Shown here piece by piece: positions 51,745-60,744 of a stretch of 64,000 nucleotides of DNA. This DNA comes from an uncultured Coriobacteriaceae bacterium (GTDB lineage: Bacteria; Actinomycetota; Coriobacteriia; Coriobacteriales; Coriobacteriaceae), in NCBI GenBank assembly GCA_944321435.1, contig CALULH010000005.1, positions 108,923 through 172,922 on the forward strand, written 5' to 3'. The notes below the pieces were generated by a model. That model searched no databases. It worked only from the letters and a program-made list of their open reading frames with translations, and was not told the DNA's origin. Position 1 is the first letter of the stretch, and each line of letters starts with the position of its first letter. The position numbers and the translations under genes were made by a program.

Positions 51745-52713
51745 ATGAACGTAGCCCAGGCGTTGGAGCATGCCAACGCGTTTTCCTTTCCCGAGCTGCT
51801 CTACGCCAGCGGCCCGCAGGCCATGGACGCCGAGCGCCACGCCAACGAGGAGGCCATCGGCGCGCTGAAGGACGCCTTCTTTGCCGAGAAGAACCCCGGG
51901 TTCGACTTCAGCCAGGTGCTTGAGCTCGCCGACCGCAACCGGCAGCTCTGCGACCAGATAGGCTGGCAGCGCCTGCGCAACCTGAACGGCTCGAGTCTGG
52001 CGCGCAGCCTGTCGGACGACGACATCGCCAAGGGCATCGCCGTGATGCAGGGCCGCAAGGCCCGCGACGTGATGCGCGAGACGCGCGGCGACCGCGACGC
52101 GTTCGGCGTGGCGTATGTGAGCCAGAAGCTGCGCGGCACGGTAATGGGCATCGACATCGAGACGACCGACCGCTACCCGGACCGCGGCTACATCCTGAAC
52201 GTGGGCTGGGAGTTCATGCGGCTCGAGACGGAGGCCGAGCCCTTCGAGCCGCTGGTGGAGTTCTGCGGCCTGCCCGAGCGCTACCGCGACGAGGGCGTGC
52301 CGCTGCAGGACATTCACCACATCACCTGGGATATGATCGACGGGCACACGCCGTTCCGCGAGAACAAGGGCCTGCAGAAGCTGCTGCTCACGCTCATGAC
52401 CACCTATCCCTACATGGCGCACAACGCCGCCTTTGAGGACTCCTGGTTCACGCTGCACCTGGACGGCTACGCCGAGGCGCGCAAGGCGGGCAAGATCACC
52501 GTGATCGACTCGCGCGACATCTGCCGGCGCCTGGACTCCGAGGTGGCGTCGCTGCCGCGCGAGAGCAGCCCGGCTGCGCTGGAGAACTGGGCGCGGCGGC
52601 GCGGCACGCTCAAAGCCGACGAGAAGGAGCGCCACCTGGGCTTGGACGACACCGACCTCATGCTGCGGACGGTACACGAGGAGTTCGGGCTCAAGAACAT
52701 GTACTTGCAGTAA
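51745..52713 (+). CDS. DEDDh 3'-5' exonuclease family protein
   Basis: 322 residues (AGGAGGATCC upstream of the ATG). Exo I is GIDIETTD (about 135), Exo II lies in YMAHNAAFEDSWFTL (about 218), and Exo III is HLGLDDTDLM with the catalytic His/Asp near the C-terminus. This is the DnaQ/exonuclease fold, similar to PolC- or DNA polymerase III epsilon-type domains. The first 125 residues (MNVAQALEHANAFSFPELLY...) are a helical extension without a known match. Role in repair or RNA processing is open. Confidence 0.9.
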   Translation: MNVAQALEHANAFSFPELLYASGPQAMDAERHANEEAIGALKDAFFAEKNPGFDFSQVLELADRNRQLCDQIGWQRLRNLNGSSLARSLSDDDIAKGIAVMQGRKARDVMRETRGDRDAFGVAYVSQKLRGTVMGIDIETTDRYPDRGYILNVGWEFMRLETEAEPFEPLVEFCGLPERYRDEGVPLQDIHHITWDMIDGHTPFRENKGLQKLLLTLMTTYPYMAHNAAFEDSWFTLHLDGYAEARKAGKITVIDSRDICRRLDSEVASLPRESSPAALENWARRRGTLKADEKERHLGLDDTDLMLRTVHEEFGLKNMYLQ

Positions 52714-52735
52714 GCTTGCCTGTTCGCTACGAGAC

Positions 52736-52857
52736 AGAGGGGCGGGCCCTATCGCTCATGCTCCCCTGCACGCAAGAATCGCTTGGGCGATAAGACCCGC
52801 CCCCTCTGGCTCGACACCCACTCGCTTCGGTTGCCTGGTGGTCGTGGGTGTGCGAGC
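52736..52857. repeat. Two adjacent hairpins (REP-like)
   Basis: 52736-52755 pairs with 52787-52807 (AGAGGGGCGGG... with ...CCCGCCCCCTCT), and 52809-52821 pairs with 52844-52857 (GCTCGACACCCAC with GTGGGTGTGCGAGC). They lie between convergent genes without a T tract. Confidence 0.6.
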
Positions 52858-52890
52858 GGGTATGTTGCTGGTTAGGGCTTTGCATGAGAA

Positions 52891-52924
52891 GCGCCCCCGC
52901 CGCGGATGCTCGCGGCGGGGGCGC
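52891..52924 (-). terminator. Terminator of the cupin/CMD operon
   Basis: A perfect 14-bp GC stem (52891-52904 with 52911-52924) with a 6-nt loop, 32 bp after the carboxymuconolactone decarboxylase stop; TTCTC follows on the minus strand. Confidence 0.8.
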
Positions 52925-52956
52925 AGCGCTGAAATTGTGCTGAGGCGGTGCTGTAG

Positions 52957-53718
52957 CTAGAAGTTCTCGGCGGCCTTGTCCACGCAGGCCAGGGCGTTGA
53001 GGCTGCGCGGGTAACCGATGAACGGAACCAGCTGGGAAACGACGCGGTAGAGGAAGTCCTTGTCGTTGCCGAGGTTCATGTTGCCCGCGGCATGGCTGGT
53101 GAGCTGGGGCTCGCAGCCGCCCTGCGCGGCGATGAAGCAGAAGGTGATCATCTCGCGGTCCTTGTCGGAAAGGCCGGTGCGGGTGTAGAAGTCGCCGAAA
53201 CAGTGGTCGGCCAGCCACTTGTTGATATGGCTGCGCTCGGGCGCGCCCTTGGCCCACGACTCGCGCATGCCCTCGCCGAAGTACTGGATCTGCTTGCCGT
53301 TGCCGGCCTCCTGGCGCGTGGCGGGCGTGGTGGTGGACTGCCCGGGCAGCGGCAGCTCGACGCCGGCGGCCTCGAGCACCTCGTTGGCGGCCTTGACGAA
53401 CGGCAGCACGCGGCCCATGCCCAGGTAAGCGCTCGCCTGGTAGACGACCTCTTTGAGCTCGACCGGCGTCACGCCCATATTGAGCGCCGCGGAAGCCATG
53501 ATGCGGAACGCGTCCAGGCCCTGGCAGCCCAGCAGCGCGGCCAGGATGGCCAAGAAGCGCTCGCGCGCGGGAAGCTGCGCCGCCGGCTCGTTCACCACCT
53601 CGTCGAACGCAAAGTTGTCGAAGATCTCGGCGAACTCCGGATCCGTAGCCGCAAGGGGCGACTCGCCGTTCGGGTTCATGGCGCGCAGGTAGTCCTGCGC
53701 CTTTTCGCTTACCGCCAT
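52957..53718 (-). CDS. Carboxymuconolactone decarboxylase family protein (two CMD domains)
   Basis: 253 residues from ATG 53718 (AAAGGAG upstream). The first CMD unit (about 40-120) contains RERFLAILAALLGCQGLDAF and ELKEVVYQASAYLGMGR; the second (about 155-245) contains DREMITFCFIAAQGGCEPQL with paired cysteines and TSHAAGNMNLGN. Many members are AhpD-like thiol peroxidase or decarboxylase relatives of unknown substrate. It is encoded 75 bp after the cupin gene in one operon. Confidence 0.92.
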   Translation of the reverse strand: MAVSEKAQDYLRAMNPNGESPLAATDPEFAEIFDNFAFDEVVNEPAAQLPARERFLAILAALLGCQGLDAFRIMASAALNMGVTPVELKEVVYQASAYLGMGRVLPFVKAANEVLEAAGVELPLPGQSTTTPATRQEAGNGKQIQYFGEGMRESWAKGAPERSHINKWLADHCFGDFYTRTGLSDKDREMITFCFIAAQGGCEPQLTSHAAGNMNLGNDKDFLYRVVSQLVPFIGYPRSLNALACVDKAAENF

Positions 53719-53793
53719 AAGGGGCTCCTTTCCCATACGATGCTCTGATGCCGTCCTCGACCGGCGCTCCGGGGCGCCGCGGGCAGCGGGCGC

Positions 53794-54216
53794 TTAGTCC
53801 AGCTTGCCGTACTGCTCGTCGTCGACGGGCTCGAGCCACTCGTTGGACGCGCCCTCAACCGGGATGGACAGGGCGATATGCGTGAACCAGCTGTCCTTGG
53901 CCGCGCCGTGCCAGTGCTTGACCTCGGCCGGGATGTCCACCACGTCGCCGGGGTGCAGCTCGCGCGCGGGCTCGCCCCACTCCTGGTACCAACCGCGCCC
54001 GCCGGTGCACAGCAGGATCTGGCCGGTCTTGTGATGGACGTGCCAGTTGTTGCGACAACCGGGCTCAAAGGTCACGTTGGAAACGGGACCCGCCAACGGC
54101 GCCAGATAGCTGTTGCCGATAAAGTACTGCGCGTAGGCGGTGTTGGGGTCGCCCAACGGGAACACGCTCGCCGCGCCCAGGCTCTCCTTGGCTTCCTGCA
54201 GGGTCTTCTCGTCCAT
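53794..54216 (-). CDS. Cupin domain protein
   Basis: 140 residues (GAGAGGAGCTTGCT upstream). A single cupin: motif 1 is NWHVHHKTGQILLCTGGRGWYQEWG with two His and Gln/Glu-type ligands, and motif 2 is HPGDVVDIPAEVKHWHGA with the third His. This type, paired with carboxymuconolactone decarboxylase genes and a MerR regulator, is common in anaerobes; the reaction is unknown. It is the first gene behind a MerR-type promoter. Confidence 0.93.
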   Translation of the reverse strand: MDEKTLQEAKESLGAASVFPLGDPNTAYAQYFIGNSYLAPLAGPVSNVTFEPGCRNNWHVHHKTGQILLCTGGRGWYQEWGEPARELHPGDVVDIPAEVKHWHGAAKDSWFTHIALSIPVEGASNEWLEPVDDEQYGKLD

Positions 54217-54277
54217 AGCAAGCTCCTCTCACGTGCCGGCGGCGCCGGGTCGCCGGGTTGGTTCCGTGCACGCCCCT

Positions 54278-54308
54278 ATGGTATCCATTGAAGTTAACTT
54301 TAAGTCAA
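54278..54308 (-). promoter_or_regulatory. MerR-type promoter with 19-bp spacer
   Basis: On the minus strand TTGACT (54308-54303) and TACCAT (54283-54278) are separated by exactly 19 bp holding the dyad AAGTTAACTT. Overlong spacers with a central palindrome are the hallmark of MerR-activated promoters. It lies about 60 bp upstream of the cupin start. Confidence 0.8.
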
Positions 54309-54385
54309 AGGTATTTTTCTGTTTGCAACGCGTTTTCAGGGCCTTGACGCCTCTTGTGCACCCGGGCGAGAAGGGCCGTGACCGC

Positions 54386-54504
54386 TTGTGAGACGTTTTA
54401 GGGCCACCCTCTGAGTAGACCGGTCTTTGACGCTCGCGTTTTCCCAGGTAGAAAGCTTGTGCACCAGGAGGCTACCCTAGGAGCGCCGCCAAAACGTCTC
54501 ACAA
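54386..54504. repeat. 119-bp element bounded by perfect 14-bp inverted repeats
   Basis: TTGTGAGACGTTTT (54386-54399) and AAAACGTCTCACAA (54491-54504) are perfect complements around 91 bp of non-coding sequence. The shape is that of a MITE-like or structured intergenic element. Confidence 0.7.
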
Positions 54505-55010
54505 TCTGCATGAGGGCACAAACCTCGCCAAAGAACGGTGTCGCCCCGCCGGCGGGAACCCAGCCGATGCCGCTTTCAGGCGGAAATAAACCACCGGATA
54601 GCAGGGATTTGCATCAAGCAGCCCGCATTCATGCATAACCTGAAAACGTGGTATGCTAGGGCAACTCGCGACACAATTCCACCGCATGCGCACGCAAGGC
54701 CCATGATGCGCTCAACCTGTCGGAAGGGACGGCGCACGCACCCGTCGTCTGTCAGCCCGCCCCGCCGCCCGTCCCGCAGACCGCGGCAACGCCCGCCCGA
54801 CGGCAGCGCGCCCAGGCACCGTCGCGCATCCCCTGCCGCCCGCCGCCGCGCAGCCTGCGGCCGCGCAACCCGCCGCCTGGCGGACGCGCCCCGCGCACCC
54901 GCCCGCAGCAAGGCCCGGCGCACGGCAGCGCCGCATTGCGCTCCACCCCGCCCCGGTCTCGGGCCGTCCGGGGCAAGGCACGCCCGCACGACCCGCAAAG
55001 GAGTCCTCAT
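54505..55010 (+). promoter_or_regulatory. Leader region of the ABC exporter operon
   Basis: About 500 bp without a gene. TATGCT (54652-54657) preceded by TGG is an extended -10-like hexamer. The 290 bp after about 54720 are extremely C-rich on the plus strand and probably untranslated leader. Confidence 0.35.
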
Positions 55011-56924
55011 ATGAGAACGCTCTTGCACTTCCTCAAACCCTACCGCCTGCAGACCGCGCTCGTCCTCGGCGCGCTGGCCGTCAACCTGGCCGGCGTGCTG
55101 CTGGTACCCACCATCCTGGCCAACATGATCAACAACGGCATCAGCACGCGCGACCTCGACTACCTCACCGGCCAAGGCGCCCTCATGCTCGCCGCCGCCG
55201 TGGTGTCCGGCGCCGGGGCCTTCGTCTGCAACTTCTTCTGCGCCGACCTGTCCTCCAAGGTCGGCCGCGATATCCGCAACGCCGTCTACGACGCCTCGCT
55301 CGAGTTCTCGGGCAGCGACTTCGAGCAGTTCGGCACCGGCAGCATGATCACCCGCACCCTGGGCGACGTCAACGTGATCCAGCAGGCCATCACGATGACC
55401 ATCCAGATGATGCTCCCCGTGCCCTTCGCGGCCGTCATCGGGATCGTGCTGGCCTCGAGCATCGACCCACAGATGGGGCTCCTCCTGGCAAGCGTCATCG
55501 CCATCGTGGGCGTAATCGCCGTGGCGACCGTGCGCAAAGCCGCCGTCATCTTCGAGCGCCTGCAGGCCTTCATCGACCGCATGAACGTCCGCCTGCGCGA
55601 GACCATCACCGGCGTCCGCGTCATCCGCGCCTTCGGCAAGGAGGAGTCCGAGCGCGCGCGGCTGGACGACGCCTTCAGCTCGTTTGCCCAAAGCGCCATC
55701 CGCGTGAACATGCTCTTCGCCACGCTCGACTGCTCCGCCTTCTTCATCATGAACATGGCCGAGGTCGCCATCATCTGGCTCGGCGGCAACCGCGTGGGCG
55801 CGCACGCCATGGAGATCGCCTCCATCAGCGCCTGCGTCGAGTACGCCATGCTCATCCTGTTCTTCATCATGATGGCGCAGATCTGCGCGCTGACGCTCCC
55901 CCGCGCCCTGGTGTGCCTCGAGCGCTGCCGCGCCGTGATCGACCACGATCCCAGCATCGCCGACGGCCCCGAGGACGCGCTCCCCTCCGCCGACGCCGCG
56001 GCGGGCGAGCAGGACGGTTCCGAGCGCGCGGCCGCGGGCCACGGATCCCCAGCGGCGTCCCCGCGCCCCGGCGCGGCGGTCGTCCACTTCTCCAACGCAT
56101 CCTTCCGCTTTGCCGACGCCGACGAGGACACGCTGCACCGCCTGAACTTCATCTGCCGGCGCGGCACCACCACGGCCATCATCGGCCAGACGGGGTCGGG
56201 CAAGTCGACCATCGCCAAGCTCATCCTGCGCTTCCACGACGTATCCGAGGGGCACGTCTCGCTCATGGGCGCCGACGTGCGCAACCTCACCCAGCAGGCG
56301 CTGCGCGACCGCGTGGCGTACGTGCCGCAGAAAGCGTGGCTGTTCAGCGGCACCATCGCCGACAACCTGCGCTACGGCAAGCCCGACGCCACCGACGCCG
56401 AGCTCTGGCATGCGCTCGACGTCGCACAGTCCGGCTTTGTGCGCGAGCTGCCCGACGGCCTCGCCAGCCGCGTGGCCCAAGGCGGCACCAACTTCTCGGG
56501 CGGGCAGCGCCAGCGCCTGTCCATTGCCCGCGCGCTCGTGAAGCCGGCCGACCTGTACATCTTCGACGACTCCTTCTCGGCGCTGGACTTCAAAACCGAC
56601 GCCGCGCTGCGCCGCGCGCTGGCGCAGGAGGTGGGGCATGCCGCGGTGCTCATCATCGCCCAGCGCATCAACACCATCCTCAACGCCGACCAGATCATCG
56701 TGCTGAAAGACGGCTGCATCGCCGGCATGGGCACGCACGAGGAGCTCATGCGCAGCTGCGCCGTGTACCAGGAGATAGCCCGCTCCCAGCTCAAGGCCGA
56801 GGAGCTCGAGGGCCTGGGCGGCGAGGCGGGTGCGCCGGCATCGCCCAACCCCTCCTGCGAGCCCGACCCCGCCGAGGGAGATGGGCGCGCAACCGAAACC
56901 GAAGCCTCGAAAGGAGGTGCGTAG
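55011..56924 (+). CDS. Heterodimeric ABC exporter subunit with degenerate ATP site
   Basis: 637 residues from ATG 55011 (AAAGGAGTCC upstream). Six helices (about 15-310) are followed by a linker rich in Ala/Glu/Gly and an ATPase with Walker A GQTGSGKST, signature FSGGQRQRLSIARAL and Walker B LYIFDDSFSALD. The residue after the Walker B Asp is Asp instead of the catalytic Glu, as in the non-hydrolysing half of TM287/288- or BmrCD-type exporters. The partner is encoded 4 bp downstream. Substrates are probably drugs or lipids. Confidence 0.94.
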   Translation: MRTLLHFLKPYRLQTALVLGALAVNLAGVLLVPTILANMINNGISTRDLDYLTGQGALMLAAAVVSGAGAFVCNFFCADLSSKVGRDIRNAVYDASLEFSGSDFEQFGTGSMITRTLGDVNVIQQAITMTIQMMLPVPFAAVIGIVLASSIDPQMGLLLASVIAIVGVIAVATVRKAAVIFERLQAFIDRMNVRLRETITGVRVIRAFGKEESERARLDDAFSSFAQSAIRVNMLFATLDCSAFFIMNMAEVAIIWLGGNRVGAHAMEIASISACVEYAMLILFFIMMAQICALTLPRALVCLERCRAVIDHDPSIADGPEDALPSADAAAGEQDGSERAAAGHGSPAASPRPGAAVVHFSNASFRFADADEDTLHRLNFICRRGTTTAIIGQTGSGKSTIAKLILRFHDVSEGHVSLMGADVRNLTQQALRDRVAYVPQKAWLFSGTIADNLRYGKPDATDAELWHALDVAQSGFVRELPDGLASRVAQGGTNFSGGQRQRLSIARALVKPADLYIFDDSFSALDFKTDAALRRALAQEVGHAAVLIIAQRINTILNADQIIVLKDGCIAGMGTHEELMRSCAVYQEIARSQLKAEELEGLGGEAGAPASPNPSCEPDPAEGDGRATETEASKGGA

Positions 56925-56928
56925 AGCC

Positions 56929-58809
56929 ATGGCCGACAAGAACCTGACCGAGCGGATCGAAGCCGCCGAGACCAACGCCGCGGCGGCCGAGGAGCGCACC
57001 GCGGCATCCCCCGCCGCCGATGACGAGCTCGAGGTCCCGCGCGACACGCTGGCGGTCGTCCGCCGCATGTGGGCGACCGCAACCGGCGAGCACTGGCGCT
57101 TTGCCGTGGTTATCGCCTGCATCTGCCTGTACACGGCCGCGAGCATCGCCGCGCCTGCGTACAGCGCCTACCTGATCGACTACCTGTGGGCCCGCATCCA
57201 GGAGGCGTTCTCCGCGGGACGCCCCTTCCAAGTTGGCTGGGACACCGGCGGGCGCGAGCTTCTCGTCTTCCTGGGGATCTGGACCGCCGCATGGGTCTTC
57301 TACACCGTCCAGAGCTTCACCATGGCGAGCTTTGCCGAGCGCCTGAACCTCAAGCTCCGCCGCGAGCTGGCCGACAAGCTCAACCGGCTGCCCTTGGCGT
57401 TTTACGACCGCCGCAAGCCCGGCGAAGTCATCAGCCGCGTGACCAACGACCTGGACAAGGTGTCCGAGGTCATGCAGCGCGGCATCCTCACGCTGCTCAC
57501 GGCGGTGGGATCGGTCACCGGCGCCGTCATCATGATGGTGCGCTACAACGCCGTGCTGGCCGCGGTCTTCATTGCCTTTGCGCTGGTGGCCATGGCGCTC
57601 ACCCGCGCGGTGTCCAAGAAGACGCTCGTGCTGGCGGCCGAGCAGCAGCGCGCGGTCGGCGTGCTCACCGGGCATGTTGAGGAGGCGTACTCCGGGCGCA
57701 CCGTTATCAAGGCGTTCAACCAGGAGAGGGCAAGCTCCGCGCGCATCCACGCCGCCACGCAGGAGCTGTCCGAGCGCATGCGCGCCTGCGACTTCGCCAC
57801 CAACGTAGTGGCGCCCATGGTCCGCTGCCTGGTGCGCCTGTCCCAGGTGATCCTGGCGGTGCTGGGCGTGCGGTTCCTCATCCAAGGGCAGCTCACCGTG
57901 GGCACGCTCCAGGCGTTCTTCCAGTACGTCAACACCGCCGCCGAGCCGCTCACCCAGTTCTCGCTCACCGTGAACACCATGCAGAGCGCGCTGGCGAGCG
58001 TCGAGCGCGTCTACGACATCCTGGACGAGCCCGAGATCGAGCCCGACCCGATCGAACCCCTGCTCCCCGCCCAGCCGGTTGCCGGGCGCGTGGCCTTCGA
58101 GCACGTGCGCTTTGGCTACGATCCCAAGCGCCCCCTCATGCGCGACGTGAGCTTCACGGCCGAGCCGGGGCAGAAGGTGGCGATCGTGGGCGCAACGGGC
58201 GCGGGCAAGACCACGCTCATCAACCTCCTCATGCGCTTCTACGAGATCGACGGGGGACGCATCACGCTGGACGGCGTGGACACGCGCAAGATGAGCCGCG
58301 CCGACCTGCGGCGCAACTTCGGCATGGTGCTGCAGGACGCATGGCTGCGCGAGGGCACCATCGCCGACAACATAGCCTACGGCAGGCCCGACGCTACGCG
58401 CGAGGAGATCGTGCAGGCGGCCAAGACCGCGCAGGTGGACTTCTTCGTGCGGACCATGCCGCACGGATACGACACCGAGCTGGCCAACGACGCGGAGAAC
58501 ATCTCCCAGGGGCAGCGGCAGCTTCTGACCATTGCGCGCGTGCTGCTGGCTAACCCCGCCATCCTGATCTTGGACGAGGCGACCTCCAGCGTGGACACGC
58601 GCACGGAGAAGGCCATCGTGCGCGCCATGGAGCACCTGACGTACGGGCGCACCAGCTTCGTTATCGCGCACCGGCTCTCGACCATCGTGGACTCGGACCT
58701 GATCCTGGTGATGGACCACGGCACCATCATCGAGCAGGGCACGCACGAGGAGCTTCTGGCCGCAGGCGGCGCCTACGCCGACCTGTACCTGAGCCAGTTT
58801 GCCTCGTAG
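56929..58809 (+). CDS. Heterodimeric ABC exporter subunit with canonical ATP site
   Basis: 626 residues from ATG 56929; AAGGAGGTG lies at the end of the preceding gene. A charged cytosolic start (about 1-45), six helices and an ATPase: Walker A GATGAGKTT, Q-loop VLQDAWL, signature ISQGQRQLLTIARVL (LSGGQ variant with Gln), Walker B ILILDEATSSVDT with the catalytic Glu and AHRLST. It would supply the active ATP site of the heterodimer. Confidence 0.94.
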   Translation: MADKNLTERIEAAETNAAAAEERTAASPAADDELEVPRDTLAVVRRMWATATGEHWRFAVVIACICLYTAASIAAPAYSAYLIDYLWARIQEAFSAGRPFQVGWDTGGRELLVFLGIWTAAWVFYTVQSFTMASFAERLNLKLRRELADKLNRLPLAFYDRRKPGEVISRVTNDLDKVSEVMQRGILTLLTAVGSVTGAVIMMVRYNAVLAAVFIAFALVAMALTRAVSKKTLVLAAEQQRAVGVLTGHVEEAYSGRTVIKAFNQERASSARIHAATQELSERMRACDFATNVVAPMVRCLVRLSQVILAVLGVRFLIQGQLTVGTLQAFFQYVNTAAEPLTQFSLTVNTMQSALASVERVYDILDEPEIEPDPIEPLLPAQPVAGRVAFEHVRFGYDPKRPLMRDVSFTAEPGQKVAIVGATGAGKTTLINLLMRFYEIDGGRITLDGVDTRKMSRADLRRNFGMVLQDAWLREGTIADNIAYGRPDATREEIVQAAKTAQVDFFVRTMPHGYDTELANDAENISQGQRQLLTIARVLLANPAILILDEATSSVDTRTEKAIVRAMEHLTYGRTSFVIAHRLSTIVDSDLILVMDHGTIIEQGTHEELLAAGGAYADLYLSQFAS

Positions 58810-58881
58810 CGCGGGCGGTTCTGCTTGCGGCAGGCGGCTGCGCCCCCAAAGGCGCGCAGCCGCCCATCACGCATAACGCGG

Positions 58882-59226
58882 CTACTCCCACGTCTTCCAT
58901 ACGTCCGGCGCGTAGCCCACGGTGGCCTTCTGGCCGTTGCGTACAATGGGCTCACGCAATACCTGCTGGTTCTCCAGGAGCTTGTCGAACTTCTGGCTCT
59001 CAACCAAGTGCTGGATCAGCGCCAGCGTATCCTGGTCCTTGGCCTTGGGATCCAGCACGGCGTCGATACCGCCCACCGCGCGCATGACGCTCGTGAGCTC
59101 GCCTTTGCTCATGCCCTTCTCCTTGAGGTCAATGAACTGAAACCGGATGCGCCGCTCCTTGAAATAGCGCTGGGCCTTCTTGGTGTCGAAGCTCTTCTTG
59201 GTTCCGAATATCTGAATATTCACCAT
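58882..59226 (-). CDS. ArsC/Spx-family protein lacking the usual active-site cysteine
   Basis: 114 residues from ATG 59226 (GGGAGG very close upstream; a GTG at 59223 is equally possible). IQIFGTKKSFDTKKAQRYFKE aligns with the thioredoxin-like ArsC/YffB/Spx start, where relatives have Cys in this loop; here Ser14 stands in its place. The rest is typical: FQFIDLKEKGMSKGELTSV, then LLENQQVLREPIVRNGQKATVGY. Arsenate reductase activity is therefore unlikely; a binding or regulatory role is possible. Confidence 0.88.
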   Translation of the reverse strand: MVNIQIFGTKKSFDTKKAQRYFKERRIRFQFIDLKEKGMSKGELTSVMRAVGGIDAVLDPKAKDQDTLALIQHLVESQKFDKLLENQQVLREPIVRNGQKATVGYAPDVWKTWE

Positions 59227-59370
59227 GCCTCCCGCATGTTCCGCACCGCCGCGCACCGGCAGTACGGGCGCCCGCCGCGCCACGCCCGCTGCGCCGGCGC
59301 AGGTAAAAAGCAAGAGGCGGCGCGCAGGCTCCCGCGCACCGCCCCTTAAACCGACCTTGCCGCAGCCCGC

Positions 59371-60510
59371 TTACGCGCAGGGCTCCACGCCCAGCTCGGC
59401 GCGCACCACGTCGAACGCCGCCGCGATGGCCTTGTCCATGTCGTAGTACTTGTAACCGCCCAGGCGGCCGGCGAAGACCACGTCGCCCTCCTGGTCCGCC
59501 AGCTCGCGATACGCCTGGTAGAGCTTCTCGTTCCTCTCGTCGTTCACCGGGTAGTACGGCTCGTCGCCGGGCTTCCAGTCGGCCGGGTACTCGCGCGTGA
59601 TAACGGTCTTGGGAAGCGGGTTGCCGTTCTCGTCCAGGCCGAACTCGAAGTGCTTGTGCTCGATGATGCGCGTGTAGGGCACCTCGCGCTCGTTGTAGTT
59701 GACCACGGCGACGCCCTGGTGGTTCTCCTCGTCCAAAAGCTCGCTCTCGAAGCGCAGGCTGCGGTACTCCAGCTCGCCCAGCTTGAAGCCGAAGAACGCG
59801 TCGATGGGGCCGCAGTAGACGGTGCGCGCGGCGATGTTTGGCTGCTCGGCTGCGAGGTCGGCGTACTCGACGCCCAGGCGCACCTCGGTGCCCTCCAGCA
59901 TGCGCTCCACCATCTTGGTGTAGCCGCCCATGGGGATGCCCTGGTAGCGGTCGTTGAAGTAGTTGTTGTCGTAGGTCAGGCGCACGGGAAGGCGCTTGAT
60001 GATGGAGGCCGGCAGATCCTTGCAGTCGCGACCCCACTGCTTCTCGGTGTAGCCCTTCACGAGCTTCTCGAAGATGTCGCGGCCCACGAGGGACAGCGCC
60101 TGCTCCTCGAGGTTCTTGGGCTCGGTGATGCCCTCGGCGGCGATCTGCTCGTCGATCTTGGCGCGCGCCTGCGCCGGCGTCACCACGCCCGGCCACATCT
60201 TGGCGAAGGTGTTCATGTTGAAGGGCATGTTGTAGACCTCGCCCTTGTAGTAGGCCACCGGCGAGTTCACGTAGTTGTTGAACTCCGCAAAGCGGTTGAC
60301 ATAGTCCCACACGTCCTTCAGCGAGGTGTGGAAGATGTGCGCGCCGTACTTGTGGACGTTGATGCCCTCGACCTTCTCGGTGTACACGTTGCCGGCGATA
60401 TGCGGGCGGCGGTCGATGACCAGGCAGCGCTTACCGGCGCGCTTGGCCTCGTGGGCAAAGACGGCGCCGGTCAGGCCGGCGCCAACGACCAGGTAATCAT
60501 ACTGGGGCAT
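59371..60510 (-). CDS. glf: UDP-galactopyranose mutase
   Basis: 379 residues from ATG 60510 (AAAAGGAGC upstream). The FAD Rossmann start is YLVVGAGLTGAVFAHEAKRAG, followed by HKYGAHIFHT, the substrate-binding YTEKQWG and LPVRLTYDNNYFNDRYQGIP, and GRLGGYKYYDMD near the C-terminus. It converts UDP-galactopyranose to UDP-galactofuranose for cell-surface glycans. No glycosyltransferase cluster is adjacent. Confidence 0.97.
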   Translation of the reverse strand: MPQYDYLVVGAGLTGAVFAHEAKRAGKRCLVIDRRPHIAGNVYTEKVEGINVHKYGAHIFHTSLKDVWDYVNRFAEFNNYVNSPVAYYKGEVYNMPFNMNTFAKMWPGVVTPAQARAKIDEQIAAEGITEPKNLEEQALSLVGRDIFEKLVKGYTEKQWGRDCKDLPASIIKRLPVRLTYDNNYFNDRYQGIPMGGYTKMVERMLEGTEVRLGVEYADLAAEQPNIAARTVYCGPIDAFFGFKLGELEYRSLRFESELLDEENHQGVAVVNYNEREVPYTRIIEHKHFEFGLDENGNPLPKTVITREYPADWKPGDEPYYPVNDERNEKLYQAYRELADQEGDVVFAGRLGGYKYYDMDKAIAAAFDVVRAELGVEPCA

Positions 60511-60744
60511 GGGTGCTCCTTTTACGTAGGTGCAGTCAGCAGGTCCATTGTACGGGAAGCGTGTGAAGGACCCAAGCAGGAGGACGAGAAGAACGGCGCG
60601 GGCAGCCGGCGCCACCTAGACAAAACAGCCAAAACGACCAGGTGCCTTGCAAACGTGCGGCGCACAAGCCGGCGCGTGCTATGCTTGCTGCACCACAACG
60701 CATCATGGCATATTTTCAGACTGTATCAGATAACGAGGCGCTTC

